Origin: JAHWKS01 sp964458385
Lineage (GTDB): Bacteria > Planctomycetota > Planctomycetia > Pirellulales > Pirellulaceae
Direction of reading: 5' to 3'
DNA: 64,000 bases
Assembly: GCA_964458385.1 (NCBI GenBank)
Contig: CAYWIS010000002.1
Span: 1 to 64,000, forward strand
The notes beneath the pieces were generated by a model. It worked only from the letters and a program-made list of their open reading frames with translations, was not told the origin of the DNA and searched no databases. This document shows positions 44,537-54,387 of the stretch, piece by piece; the stretch's first letter is position 1, and each line of letters begins with the position of its first letter. Position numbers and translations under genes: made by a program.

Positions 44537-45391
44537 TTACGGCGATGTCGGGCGCAGCACGTTGCGAATGATGGACGCGTAGATCTTGAGCGTCAACGCA
44601 TTTCGCAACACATAGCCGTTGTGGCTCTGGCTACGGTCGGAGTAATCCTGAAAGTTGCGCGGGTTGGAAGGATGCACGCCGTCGCGGGCCACAAGCGTTG
44701 GCACATTGTATTCGTCGCCGGGAGCATCGCGAAACTGTGGCAGCGCTCCGTTCCAATCGTCCGGACGACGCCTCAGGATTTCGGCATGATAATCGATAAG
44801 CGGCGTTTTCATTTCCCGAGCGATCTTACGCACAATCTCGGCGAACTCGGCCGAGCGGTCCTCCAGGCCATGTCGCGGCGGAATGGTTGTCAGCAGAGGA
44901 ATCGTCCCATTTTCGTAGCACTTGTGGACTACGGCGCGGGTTTTGGCTTCATATTCTTCGCTTGGCACATACGAAAGATCGTTTGTGCCAAACATCACCA
45001 CGGCGACCTCGGGGTTAAGCTTTTGGAGCCAGGTGGCCAGGTGCTCGTCTGCCCAACGAATGGTCATACCACCGTTGCTGCCAAAATCGGGGCCTTTCCA
45101 GTCTCGCCAACACTCGGGCCGTTGATACTCTTTAACGAGCCGCCTATCGGTGGCCAATTCTGGAGAAAGGCCCTTGGGTTCCTGCGAAAGTGGCGCCCAG
45201 AACGCCATGCTCACGGTAATGGAATCGCCGAATTGGGCAAACGTGCCCGGCTGGCCGGTGAACCGTTGATGGACCTCGCGCATCGCCATGATCCAAGCTT
45301 CGGGATGATCGTCGGCCCGTAGATTCGGGGGAATGAGCGCGAAAATGGCCAGGAACGCTGTAAGCGAGGAACGCGAAATCGCAAGGCCCAT
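44537..45391 (-). CDS. Secreted SGNH/GDSL hydrolase
   Basis: The 284-residue protein has a signal peptide (about residues 1-27) and an SGNH esterase domain. FAQFGDSITVS holds the nucleophilic serine, VVMFGTNDLSY the block III asparagine, and VARDGVHPSNP the catalytic aspartate and histidine. Such enzymes deacetylate or hydrolyse sugar and lipid esters. ATG 45391 follows a GGAGGGAA site, which makes this start firm. It is transcribed toward hscC and ends in a candidate terminator before it. Confidence 0.9.
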   Translation of the reverse strand: MGLAISRSSLTAFLAIFALIPPNLRADDHPEAWIMAMREVHQRFTGQPGTFAQFGDSITVSMAFWAPLSQEPKGLSPELATDRRLVKEYQRPECWRDWKGPDFGSNGGMTIRWADEHLATWLQKLNPEVAVVMFGTNDLSYVPSEEYEAKTRAVVHKCYENGTIPLLTTIPPRHGLEDRSAEFAEIVRKIAREMKTPLIDYHAEILRRRPDDWNGALPQFRDAPGDEYNVPTLVARDGVHPSNPRNFQDYSDRSQSHNGYVLRNALTLKIYASIIRNVLRPTSP

Positions 45392-46180
45392 AGGAGTTCC
45401 CTCCAAGCTGGCGCGTGGACTCTACGGCGCTGGGTTGGTTGCTGTATGCCGGTATGGTTGAGGGTATTGCGTTTTCAACCGTCAATGCACTGCGCGGTGT
45501 CGAACCGGCAGAGCATAGATGCTTCGTGAGTGTATCGTTGCGGAACGGGGCAAACAACAATTTTCCCGCTATCGATCACGAGACTTACAAGCGACTCGCA
45601 TTCTGCAGAACCGCATTGATTAGTCACGATGGGCGCGGCGTATCGACGCCAGCAAAGGCAATTGCTGGGTCTTGAGCTATTCGTGGACGACCAATCCGAC
45701 CTTCGTGAGCGAACTGGAGGAGCAATTTCGGGGAACGTGGCGCGTTGTGCGCCAGTACGTTGGTCGCCTAGGACAGGGATACTCAAACTCGATGACGGTA
45801 TAGGAATGAACCAGCAGGTTCGTCATTGGGGGGCCATTGGCCTGAAATCGGAACGCGTCCCTGAAATTCCTGCTGCACCACCGTAGCGCCGAGCGTTTCA
45901 ATGTTGCGAAGCAAATATGCCTGCTGCGGCGCCATACCTTATGACCCGCTCACTCGGCGGCCGAAGACGCACTTGTCCAAGAGACACTGATACGCCCCGC
46001 TGCTCGTCGAATAGAGATTCACCCTCTTATGGCCATTACCCGCGCGGCAGCGTCGGGCAGCGCACGTTAAATTCCCCTTGGCGGCCGATTGACCAAACAG
46101 AAGCCCAGGCCGAACACGACCGCCAGAATGCAATTCCCGACAAGGCTTGGGGGAGTTCGTCGTCGACCAGGAGCGGGTAC
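45392..46180. other. Intergenic region, no convincing gene
   Basis: This 789-base stretch lies between the SGNH hydrolase start and the cytochrome gene stop, so it should contain the SGNH promoter. Short frames on both strands (for example 45475-45786 minus and 45629-45886 plus) have no ribosome site and no recognisable content. Confidence 0.5.
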
Positions 46181-47902
46181 TTAATCTTTCCCGTAATGTT
46201 TGATCTTCTCCCAGTACTCGGCGAACGCTCCTTCCTTTTGGAAGTCGGGGTCATTGTCCAAGTCATGGCATTCCAAGCACTTTTTCTCAGCCTGGGCTAG
46301 GGGCAAACGCATCTCCTCGCGAAGCATCCGCTTCGCTGCTTCGTCCAAGTCTAACTCACCCATTTCGGCGGCGACGTGGCGTGAACCCGGACCGTGGCAG
46401 TTTTCACAACCGTTGCCGTGGAGATGTTTGGACTGCTCTAAATCAAAATAGCCCGATTTGTACGGAAAGTAGCCCTGCGGATCCCAGCCCGTGACATGGC
46501 AGCTTAGGCACTCCGGATCGTGGTGCCGCGGAATTTCCATGCGCTCGCTGGGATGGACAAGCGTTTCGGTCGCATGGTGGTGGGGGCTGTTTTGCCAGAC
46601 CTCGTAAGCGTGAGTATGGCATTCTCCACAGGTGACCGATCCAACAAACTCACGCCCGCTCGGATGCGGCACAGGACGAAGACCCAACCCCTCTAAACCT
46701 TCCGATTTGAGTGTATCTTGGTACGTTGCGAGCAACTTGAGCATGAAAGCGGAATCTTCCAGTTGCGCATCGAGCCCTACACGCTGATAACGAAAGCGTT
46801 GTTGGGGATCGTCGAAAACGCCGAGCACTCCAGCAAACATGCTCTTCTCGCCGACCAGAATCAGTTGCGTTGAGCCGATCGCCTCGGGGGTGGGGGCAGG
46901 GTCGCCGGCGCCGGCCGCCGCAATTACGACGTCAAACTGAGGAAATTTTTCGGCAAGCGTCTTGGCCTCTTCATACTCGGTATTGGCCAAGAGCACGCGC
47001 AGATTACAACCTGCTTCGTCCAACGACGGCAAAACCTTTTGCAGCCCTTCCTCGGGCGAAGTTTTTTCGATTTCGTCGCTTTGTAGTTTCTTGAGCCGCT
47101 CGGCGCCCAAGACCGCCGTAATACCAATCTTTTTTCCCGCGGCTTCCAAGATACGGTGCGATTTGGTTAAGCCGTAGAGACTCGCATTAGCGCAAAGAAA
47201 CGGGCTTTCGTAGTCGCCCGAGTCGGTCATGATGGCGAGTAGTTCGCCTCCCGATAGACGCAGGTCGTCCGGGCCCAATGCGACAGCCTGATACTCCATC
47301 TTTTTCAGGCCTTCGGCGGTCACTTGAAACTTGATTTCCGCCTGCCGTCCATAGCGACGCACCTGGTTACCCGCATCGACGGGAATGACGCGCCAGCCCT
47401 TGTCCTTTAATCGCTCGTAGAGCGTATGGCGGCGGGCCAAGCCGCCTTTCTGGTTGGCGAGTCCAGCACAACCGCAAGGTTCGATGTACCCGTGTTGGCG
47501 GCCGGTGATGAAAAGTACAAATGCCGGCTCCGGCCAATCGGAGAACATGGCTTCGAGCGAGGGGCGAGTTTCGGCGACGGTCAGAGGAGTCTCGGAAACC
47601 AAGGGGGGAGAGACGGCTGGTGGCTCCGAGGGAGTTCCCGATGCGGCCATCACCTTGTCCTCTGAAGACGACGAGCGAGTTTCCGAGCCTACCGGAGTTG
47701 CTTCAAGACTGGGGGGGGGCGCCTGCGAGGCTGCCTCTTGCGGAGCGTTGTCGGACGAGGAGGTCGCTTGCTCCTTTTGCGACGAATTGCGAGTTTCGGG
47801 CGTGTTGGACGCCATCGGGCAACCGACCGCGACCGCCAACGCAGCGCCCAGCAATATGACAACAATCGCCGCGTTTCGCGTCAACGAAATCTTAAAACTC
47901 AT
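46181..47902 (-). CDS. Lipoprotein: 5'-nucleotidase-like domain fused to a four-haem cytochrome
   Basis: The 573-residue protein starts with a lipoprotein signal (lipobox ALAVAVGC near residue 28), followed by a low-complexity Ser/Pro/Glu linker to about residue 110. Residues about 115-370 resemble the metallophosphatase half of UshA-like proteins, with HGYIEPCGCAGLANQKGGLA, VIPVDAGN and ALGPDDL, but the metal-ligand DxH of active enzymes is RQH. The C-terminal part (about 420-560) has four CxxCH haem sites: CGECH, CLSCH, CENCH and CLECH. Related planctomycete proteins are annotated as cytochrome c554-like. It is probably outside the cytoplasm and involved in electron transfer. It sits directly downstream of a DUF1573 gene. 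Confidence 0.82.
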   Translation of the reverse strand: MSFKISLTRNAAIVVILLGAALAVAVGCPMASNTPETRNSSQKEQATSSSDNAPQEAASQAPPPSLEATPVGSETRSSSSEDKVMAASGTPSEPPAVSPPLVSETPLTVAETRPSLEAMFSDWPEPAFVLFITGRQHGYIEPCGCAGLANQKGGLARRHTLYERLKDKGWRVIPVDAGNQVRRYGRQAEIKFQVTAEGLKKMEYQAVALGPDDLRLSGGELLAIMTDSGDYESPFLCANASLYGLTKSHRILEAAGKKIGITAVLGAERLKKLQSDEIEKTSPEEGLQKVLPSLDEAGCNLRVLLANTEYEEAKTLAEKFPQFDVVIAAAGAGDPAPTPEAIGSTQLILVGEKSMFAGVLGVFDDPQQRFRYQRVGLDAQLEDSAFMLKLLATYQDTLKSEGLEGLGLRPVPHPSGREFVGSVTCGECHTHAYEVWQNSPHHHATETLVHPSERMEIPRHHDPECLSCHVTGWDPQGYFPYKSGYFDLEQSKHLHGNGCENCHGPGSRHVAAEMGELDLDEAAKRMLREEMRLPLAQAEKKCLECHDLDNDPDFQKEGAFAEYWEKIKHYGKD

Positions 47903-47934
47903 GGCGCTTTCATCCCTGAAGCAACCGGCGTGTC

Positions 47935-49146
47935 TCAATTCGAGTCTTCCACAAGGAAGCTCACATAAAGTACCGCCTTCTTCGTTTCCGGATGGGTCGT
48001 TTCAAGCTCAATCACCCCCAAATCCTCAGGTTTAACCCCCAGGTGATCGGCAGGACGTGAACCGGGTTTCACGCGAACCTGAAGCGGAACCATGATGACC
48101 GCTCCGTCATTAATCTCACGCGGCTCCCCGAGCTTCGCCTCCAATACGCCCTCGGGCCAAATGCGTCCTACGGTGAGTTGGATTTCGTGACGATGTGGTC
48201 CCTTGACCATCACGTGCACGGTCCGCTCGGCGCCGTCGCTGCTGCGAACGGCCCCCAGTCGTAGGACGCCTTTGTCCGTGTTGAACCCTGGGGCAATGAA
48301 CGAGATATCGCCGACGACGGCGCCTCGTATTGCCGCCTCAATTTCATGAGGCGTGGGCTGATCGAGCGAGAGGCGGATTCTCTGGTTTATTGGCCCTAAA
48401 GGCAATCCAGATTTGGCGGTAAGCGTGACTTCTACCCCCGATTTTGCCCCTTTTTCAGCCGCAATTTCATCAGCGGTCAGAGGACGGACGTTAACCTCAT
48501 AAAACTGGGCGATTTCGGGCGACTCGAATTCGTACTTCTCAACATTCAACTTGTCACTTCGGTAGTTGAAGATCGTCATCGTGGCAGCTGCCGATGACGA
48601 TGAGGAAATCGACCCGAAGGCGAAATCTGTAGGAACCGGTCGGATTGTCTGCACAACAGCCCCTTCGACCGCCAGATGTACCGTCGGTCGAGCGGGGTCA
48701 TTGGTGTGAATGTCACCGCCGTGGGAGAACAAGTCGGTATACGATTTGGGGGTCCACTCCAAGAGAATCTCGGCTGAGCCACCTGGGGGAATGGGTTCCT
48801 CGGCCAAATCGGCCAAGGTGCATTTGCAACTGAAATGCCCCTTTTTCAACACGAGGGGGGCTGTACCTTCGTTCTTAAAAATAAAGGTGTGCCGTCCCGT
48901 CTCGCCGAACTCGATCGCACCGAAGTTATGCACGATACGTCCATCGCGCATTTCACCACCTTCGACGACAACTCGAGGAATGCCCTCACCGGTTGTAGCG
49001 TTGAAGGCGTCTTGCGGCGTATGGGTGGGCGGCGGCCCCGACCCGGGTATGCGCGATTCCTCGCCCGCGAACTCAGACCACGCCATGCCAGCGCCGATGG
49101 CTAGCCCACACACGACAGCCCCAATCGTCAAAATTGCTGTTCGCAT
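47935..49146 (-). CDS. DUF1573 protein, exported
   Basis: The 403-residue protein begins with a signal peptide or anchor (residues about 3-24). It contains DUF1573, a beta-sandwich found in planctomycetes and Bacteroidetes: FGAIEFGETGRHTFIFKNEG near residue 80 and SCKCTLADLAEEPIPPGGSA just after, with CKC as a typical cysteine pair. A second beta-sandwich with FAFGSIS follows. The family is thought to be periplasmic and adhesin- or chaperone-like, with no firm role. It ends 32 bases before the cytochrome start, so the two genes form an operon. Confidence 0.88.
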   Translation of the reverse strand: MRTAILTIGAVVCGLAIGAGMAWSEFAGEESRIPGSGPPPTHTPQDAFNATTGEGIPRVVVEGGEMRDGRIVHNFGAIEFGETGRHTFIFKNEGTAPLVLKKGHFSCKCTLADLAEEPIPPGGSAEILLEWTPKSYTDLFSHGGDIHTNDPARPTVHLAVEGAVVQTIRPVPTDFAFGSISSSSSAAATMTIFNYRSDKLNVEKYEFESPEIAQFYEVNVRPLTADEIAAEKGAKSGVEVTLTAKSGLPLGPINQRIRLSLDQPTPHEIEAAIRGAVVGDISFIAPGFNTDKGVLRLGAVRSSDGAERTVHVMVKGPHRHEIQLTVGRIWPEGVLEAKLGEPREINDGAVIMVPLQVRVKPGSRPADHLGVKPEDLGVIELETTHPETKKAVLYVSFLVEDSN

Positions 49147-49184
49147 GACTACTAACGGAGCAATGGAGTAAAACCAACGCGCAC

Positions 49185-51437
49185 TTACGGCGCGAGCGAG
49201 GAACCAGTTCTTTCCAGTTTACGCAGTTTTTTCGCCAGATGTTCAAGATTGTCTGCTTCGGCGCCGGTCGGTGCGACAAAGTTCGCAAGTTTCTGGTTCT
49301 TATGCGCGTGAGACTGATCCAAACGCAAAGCCCGGTCGGCTTCCGCTGCTGCTCGTTTTGCGTCTCCTGCGACCGACAAATTCCAAGCCCATTCGGCGCG
49401 TAGTCGGGCGTTATTGGGATAAAGCGTCACGGCTTTCTCATAGGCCGCGAGGGCTTTCTGGAGTTCCACCGGTTCGGACCCGACTCGATACGCCTCCATA
49501 CGCCAATCGCCGATCGTTTTCCAGAGCGCGAAAGAACGGCCGTCACGCCGGAGTGCTTCATGTGCGGCCTGTTCAAATTCGAGCGAAGCGGAGGCGTCGC
49601 CCGCTAACCAAGGCTCGAGAGCCAACAACGCCAGTTGCTTCCAAGGTTCGGGCGACAGCGGATCGGCCTGCGCTGCCGCCTGGCACAAGTTCACGGCTTC
49701 CTTGCTGCGTCCCAGAACGGCCGCTGCTGCAGCTTCGCTCGCCAAGGCCGTTCCTTGCAGGGTTGGACGATAGGCCGTCATGTAACATGCGGCAATCAAT
49801 CCCACGGCTGCAACACAAACAACTCCGCGTACTGACGGACGCAAAAAAAACACGTGTTGACGAAGGTTCTGGCGGTTGAGCATCAGCGCCAAAAGCAACC
49901 AGAGTGAGGTCGCGACCGCCGCAAATCCGATCCCCCCAGCCGCTAGTAAGTTGATCAGGAAGACGGCGATCGCTACGACAAGAACCTGGAGCGACAATTC
50001 TCCACGTCGCACCCAGGAGTCCAACAAATAAACACTTACCGCACCAAGCGGCAAACCCACGGCAAGGAACGTTAGGTCGGGAAGAAACTGGGCAGCCAAG
50101 CCGATCGGGTAGGCGATCAATGCGCCCACCGCAGCTCCAAGGTAGACGGCAGTTCGGGCTGCGGTTTCATGGGGTGAAGGGGGCTCATCGAGTGCGGTCG
50201 GTGTAGGAGTTGACTCAATCGGCAGAATTGCGGCAGTGCGCAGCTTCCGGGCGGCCGCCAATCCGATTGCGAGAAATGCAAGTAAAGCGAGTGTTCCGCT
50301 CGTGGCCCAAATTTCGAGGAGAAAGTTATGGGGGTCGGCAACGGTTTCACTTGCCTGGGGCAACTTATAAGCGGTGTAGTAGTCCTGAAAATTTCCCACA
50401 CCCACACCCCACAGCGGATAGTCGCGAATCATCGCGGCGGTCGCTTGCCAGTACTCGAAGCGATAAACCAATGACTTGGGCGCTTCGCTGAGGACTTCGG
50501 CGTCCAGCCCTCCGACCATGACCGCACCCAACAGCAACAGGACGACGCCCAACGCCACGGCCACCGGAAGTCGCCAGGAAAATGGTTCTGCACCTCGCCG
50601 GCCGTAGTACATAAGCAACGCACATCCGCATACGGCGGCGGCCCACGACGCACGACTCTTCGTAAGGAAGAAACAGCCGCCAATCAGGACGAGCGCTAGC
50701 GATGGCCCAACCATTGACCGCCAAGCATGTGGCTCCCTGCGCCACGCTGTGCTGACGGCGATCCCCGCGCAAAGCACCAGCCAGGGAGTAAGAAACGCGG
50801 CAAACGAGTTGGTAAGGGCAAAGGTGGCGATTGGTTCGATACTCATTACCCGGTTTCGGAACAACTCGGCAATTTGCGGATCGTTGGGATCGCCCACATT
50901 GGCTTGCTGCATTGTGCCGACCGGGTCTTCACTATATCTGGCGCGGGTTTCGGGCATCGATACGAAGAATTGGTAGTACCCCAGTCCGCTCAGAGCGACC
51001 GCCAATCCGACCATGACCGCGCAGAACGCTCGTTGGGTGACCGGCAAGACGATCCACTGGCGGGCAAGGAAGAAGATCACGGCAAAGGCAATCCATTGCC
51101 AAACCGAATTGATTGTCGCCCGCGGGTTGCCGTTCCAAGCCATAATCCATCCGCTTGTTGCGACTAAGGCAGCAAACACCACGATCGCTGCCAGAACCCC
51201 ATCAGCCCGGATCGCGAGTTGACCTCGTAGCAACCCAGCTGCGGCCCAGCCGAGCAAGAGCAACAGCCAGAGCATGATCAGAAACAGCCCTGCACCCGTT
51301 TCTGCTACTGCTTCTGAGGGGATCAGTGGGGTGGCAACTGCCAGCGCTGTTGTGATTCCCAACCCAAGATGGTTGAGTCCAGGGCGTCGTTCGCAAGTTT
51401 TCTCTTGGGAAGGCTTGGATTTGCGAGATGGCGGCAT
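49185..51437 (-). CDS. O-antigen ligase-like membrane protein with TPR tail
   Basis: The 750-residue protein has about 14 membrane segments, with an O-antigen ligase/polymerase region (Wzy/WaaL superfamily) around residues 200-420: LPVTQRAFCAVMVGLA, TKSRASWAAAVCGC and YPLWGVGVGNFQDYYTAYKL with the conserved glycine-rich loop. The C-terminal about 170 residues are TPR-like (AYEKAVTLYPNNARLRAEWA). Such proteins polymerise or ligate polysaccharides using lipid carriers. ATG 51437 (GGAG four bases upstream) was preferred to an upstream start. It is divergent from feoA with 131 bases between, and is followed on the same strand by DUF1573. Confidence 0.8.
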   Translation of the reverse strand: MPPSRKSKPSQEKTCERRPGLNHLGLGITTALAVATPLIPSEAVAETGAGLFLIMLWLLLLLGWAAAGLLRGQLAIRADGVLAAIVVFAALVATSGWIMAWNGNPRATINSVWQWIAFAVIFFLARQWIVLPVTQRAFCAVMVGLAVALSGLGYYQFFVSMPETRARYSEDPVGTMQQANVGDPNDPQIAELFRNRVMSIEPIATFALTNSFAAFLTPWLVLCAGIAVSTAWRREPHAWRSMVGPSLALVLIGGCFFLTKSRASWAAAVCGCALLMYYGRRGAEPFSWRLPVAVALGVVLLLLGAVMVGGLDAEVLSEAPKSLVYRFEYWQATAAMIRDYPLWGVGVGNFQDYYTAYKLPQASETVADPHNFLLEIWATSGTLALLAFLAIGLAAARKLRTAAILPIESTPTPTALDEPPSPHETAARTAVYLGAAVGALIAYPIGLAAQFLPDLTFLAVGLPLGAVSVYLLDSWVRRGELSLQVLVVAIAVFLINLLAAGGIGFAAVATSLWLLLALMLNRQNLRQHVFFLRPSVRGVVCVAAVGLIAACYMTAYRPTLQGTALASEAAAAAVLGRSKEAVNLCQAAAQADPLSPEPWKQLALLALEPWLAGDASASLEFEQAAHEALRRDGRSFALWKTIGDWRMEAYRVGSEPVELQKALAAYEKAVTLYPNNARLRAEWAWNLSVAGDAKRAAAEADRALRLDQSHAHKNQKLANFVAPTGAEADNLEHLAKKLRKLERTGSSLAP

Positions 51438-51568
51438 GCTCCAAGGATTACCACGACACGCAGTAAGCCACAAGTCGCTTGCGCAGGTTGTCAAAAAGGC
51501 GCAGGGGGCGTATCATCAAGTTCGCCGGCTTTAATGAGACTCGTTCTCACCAACTCCCTTGGATCTCC

Positions 51569-51814
51569 ATGGCGACCGTACACGACTGGATTCCCCTTTG
51601 TTTGGCTCCCGCAGGGCAGACGGCGCATGTGGCCCAGCTTCTCGGGCAGGCGGAAGACGTCCATCGCCTGGAGGAAATGGGACTGCGCGAAGGCGCGCGA
51701 CTTGAAATTGTGCAATCAGGAACCCCCTGCATCATCCGGCTCGAAGGGCACAAATTGTGTTTTCGCGACAGCGAAGGGTTCCGAATTTTGGTGCGGTTAG
51801 GAGAGAACGTATGA
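51569..51814 (+). CDS. feoA: FeoA domain protein (first copy)
   Basis: The 81-residue SH3-like protein has the FeoA pattern: LCLAPAGQTAHVAQLLGQ, LEEMGLREGARLEIVQSG and LEGHKLCFRDSEGFRILV. FeoA assists the FeoB ferrous-iron transporter at its cytoplasmic side. ATG 51569 was chosen from the domain position. The TGA stop overlaps the ATG of the second FeoA gene by four bases (ATGA), so translation is coupled. Confidence 0.9.
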   Translation: MATVHDWIPLCLAPAGQTAHVAQLLGQAEDVHRLEEMGLREGARLEIVQSGTPCIIRLEGHKLCFRDSEGFRILVRLGENV

Positions 51815-52029
51815 CGACGCTCGCGGACGTGCCCATTGGACAAACCGCGACGGTTCGCGAGGTTGAAGGATACGATGACGTGGCCGTGCGCCTGCTAGAA
51901 ATGGGATTGACCCCAGGCGTAGAAGTGAAAGTCATCGGCGCCGCCTTGCTCGGCGATCCTGTGGAATTAGAGGTTCGCGGTTATCGCCTGAGCTTGCGCA
52001 AGTCGGAAGCCCGACGCGTGCAGGTTTAA
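51811..52029 (+). CDS. feoA: FeoA domain protein (second copy)
   Basis: The 72-residue protein is a second FeoA: LADVPIGQTATVREVEGYD, RLLEMGLTPGVEVKVIG and LEVRGYRLSLRKSEARRV. It differs in sequence from the first copy, so the pair arose by old duplication rather than recently. A FeoA-FeoA-FeoB order is found in other bacteria. The feoB gene starts 97 bases downstream. The gene overlaps the first feoA by four bases. Confidence 0.9.
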   Translation: MTTLADVPIGQTATVREVEGYDDVAVRLLEMGLTPGVEVKVIGAALLGDPVELEVRGYRLSLRKSEARRVQV

Positions 52030-52125
52030 GAGTCGGTAGGAGACGCGACCTCGGTTATAACGAACGTAGACGCCGCCAGCGCCTCCGGCGGCGTTGGATC
52101 CCCACCTTTTGCCCGCCTCGTTTGC

Positions 52126-54348
52126 ATGTCTATCACCACCGCGCGCCGCACTGTTACGGTGGCGCTCATTGGCAACCCGAATACCGGAAAATCAACACTA
52201 TTCAACGCGCTTTCCGGCGTCCGTCAGCGCACGGGAAATTATCCTGGCGTCACGGTCGAGAAGAAGATTGGCCGCATGACGGAGGCGGGCCGCGAGTTTG
52301 TGCTGGTTGACTTGCCTGGCACTTACAGTCTTGCGCCGCGCAGTCCCGACGAGATGATCGCGGTCGATGTCCTGCTCGGCCGGCGGGATGACATGGAACA
52401 GCCGGACGCGGTCTTGTGCATTGTTGACGCCAGTAATTTGCAACGCAACTTGTACCTGGTGAGCCAAGTGCTCGAGCTAGGGCGTCCGGTGGTGCTGGCG
52501 CTCAATATGATCGACATTGCGCGGGAAAAGGGGCTGACGATCGACGTTGATCGGCTTCGCCAACAGTTGCCAATTCCCGTCGTGGAAATTCAGGCCAATC
52601 GTCGGCGAGGGCTGGTGGAGCTCAAGCAAGCGCTTAATCGAGCTGTTGACGACGCTCCACCCGTGGTTTCCAGCCCATTTCCTGAGCCATTTCAGAAAGA
52701 ACTCGCCGATCTTCAAAGCTTCTTGACCAACGGCGAGGCGGGACCGCCGCGATACCTGGTGGAGCGACTTTTGTTGGATGTCGGGGGGTACCTCGACAAA
52801 GCGAAACTGCCTTCCTTGCATCGCGACGGCTTGGCCGAGCGTTTGGCCGCGGCCCGGGCACGCTTGGCGGACGCCGGCTGCCCTGCGCCGGCAGTCGAAG
52901 CGATGGCGCGTTATCGCTGGGTCGGTCAAATCTTAGAAGGAGTGGTGTCGCAGTCCGGCGAGCGCAAGGTCACGTGGAGCGACCGCATCGACCGTATCCT
53001 GACGCACAAAATCTGGGGCTCGTTGGTGTTCATTGCGCTGATGGTCCTCATGTTCCAGGCGGTATTCTATGTGGCCGAGCCGGCGTCGTGGCTTATCGAT
53101 ACGATCAACGCCTGGCTGTCGGGGCTGGTGACGGCAACACTGGCCGAAGGCGCCTTGCAGTCGCTTTTGGTCAATGGCGTGATTGGGGGCGTGGGCGGCG
53201 TACTCGTCTTCCTGCCCCAGATTTTCACGTTGTTCTTCTTCATCGCCGTGCTGGAAGACTGCGGTTACATGGCCCGGGCCGCGTACTTGATGGACAAATT
53301 GATGTCGCGAATCGGGTTGAGCGGCAAATCGTTTATTCCGTTGCTGTCCTCCTTCGCCTGCGCGATTCCCGGCATTATGGCGACTCGCGTGATTGAGAAC
53401 CCACGCGACCGCCTGACGACCATGCTCATTGCGCCGCTAATGAGTTGCAGCGCGCGGATGCCCGTGTATACGCTGCTGATCGCTGCGTTCATCCCGTCGA
53501 CGACGTACTTGGGAGGACTGATCGGCCTGCAAGGGTTGACCCTTTTCGCCATGTATATGTTGGGTATCGTCACGGCCGTTTGCGTTGCTCTGACGCTCAA
53601 GCGAACAATCCTCCGAGGTCCGACGCCACCCTTTGTCATGGAGTTGCCAACGTACAAGTGGCCCTCGCCGGGGGTGGTGTTGTACCGCATGCTTGACCGC
53701 GGTTGGGCCTTTGTGCGACGCGCGGGAACCTTGATCCTTGCCGTCGCAATTATCGTATGGGCCGCAGCGTACTTCCCTCATAATCCGGCAAACATCAATC
53801 AGGAACTACTGCAGCGTCGTGAGCAAATTGAAACGGCTCTCGCCCAGGCTGAGTCATCGCCAAACGGCGACGTCGACAAGGAACTTTTGCAAACGCAGCT
53901 TGAGGAAGTCGAAACTGAGATCGAAAGCGAGTATGTGCGTACAAGTTATCTTGGCCAGGCCGGGCACTGGATTGAGCCGGTGGTGCGTCCCCTCGGGTGG
54001 GACTGGCGGATTGGTTGCGCGGTGATCGCTTCGTTTCCTGCTCGGGAAGTGGTCATCGCTACCTTGGGTGTCATTTACAAACTGGGCGAGGATGAAGCGA
54101 CCGAAGACTCCGAAACGCTTCGAGACACGCTCCGCACCGCGACCTGGGAAGGGTCTAGCCGCCCCGTGTTTAACGTGCCCGTGGCGCTTTCCCTTATGGT
54201 CTTTTTCGCACTCTGTGCTCAGTGTGCGGCCACGTTGGCGGTAATGAAACGTGAAACCAACTCATGGCGTTGGCCGGCTTTTACCTTTGTCTATATGACC
54301 ACGCTGGCGTATGTGGCCGCATTCATCACTTACCAGGTGGGAATGTGA
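52126..54348 (+). CDS. feoB: Ferrous iron transporter FeoB
   Basis: FeoB moves Fe(II) across the inner membrane. The 740-residue protein has an N-terminal G domain with P-loop GNPNTGKST at residues 16-24, GNYPGVTVE (switch I), DLPGTYSL (G3) and ALNMIDIA (G4, N-M-I-D), and a helical linker. The membrane part has two Gate-type repeats with the family motifs CGYMARAAYLMDKLM and LLSSFACAIPGIMATR, with cysteine in the first gate, and ASFPAREVVIAT in the second. It is co-directional with the two feoA genes. A DtxR-type regulator would be expected; the only one in the window is fused to the permease at 10551. Confidence 0.96.
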   Translation: MSITTARRTVTVALIGNPNTGKSTLFNALSGVRQRTGNYPGVTVEKKIGRMTEAGREFVLVDLPGTYSLAPRSPDEMIAVDVLLGRRDDMEQPDAVLCIVDASNLQRNLYLVSQVLELGRPVVLALNMIDIAREKGLTIDVDRLRQQLPIPVVEIQANRRRGLVELKQALNRAVDDAPPVVSSPFPEPFQKELADLQSFLTNGEAGPPRYLVERLLLDVGGYLDKAKLPSLHRDGLAERLAAARARLADAGCPAPAVEAMARYRWVGQILEGVVSQSGERKVTWSDRIDRILTHKIWGSLVFIALMVLMFQAVFYVAEPASWLIDTINAWLSGLVTATLAEGALQSLLVNGVIGGVGGVLVFLPQIFTLFFFIAVLEDCGYMARAAYLMDKLMSRIGLSGKSFIPLLSSFACAIPGIMATRVIENPRDRLTTMLIAPLMSCSARMPVYTLLIAAFIPSTTYLGGLIGLQGLTLFAMYMLGIVTAVCVALTLKRTILRGPTPPFVMELPTYKWPSPGVVLYRMLDRGWAFVRRAGTLILAVAIIVWAAAYFPHNPANINQELLQRREQIETALAQAESSPNGDVDKELLQTQLEEVETEIESEYVRTSYLGQAGHWIEPVVRPLGWDWRIGCAVIASFPAREVVIATLGVIYKLGEDEATEDSETLRDTLRTATWEGSSRPVFNVPVALSLMVFFALCAQCAATLAVMKRETNSWRWPAFTFVYMTTLAYVAAFITYQVGM

Positions 54349-54387
54349 CATGAGGGCGACCCCTGCCGCAAGAAGCTCGCCGTATTT

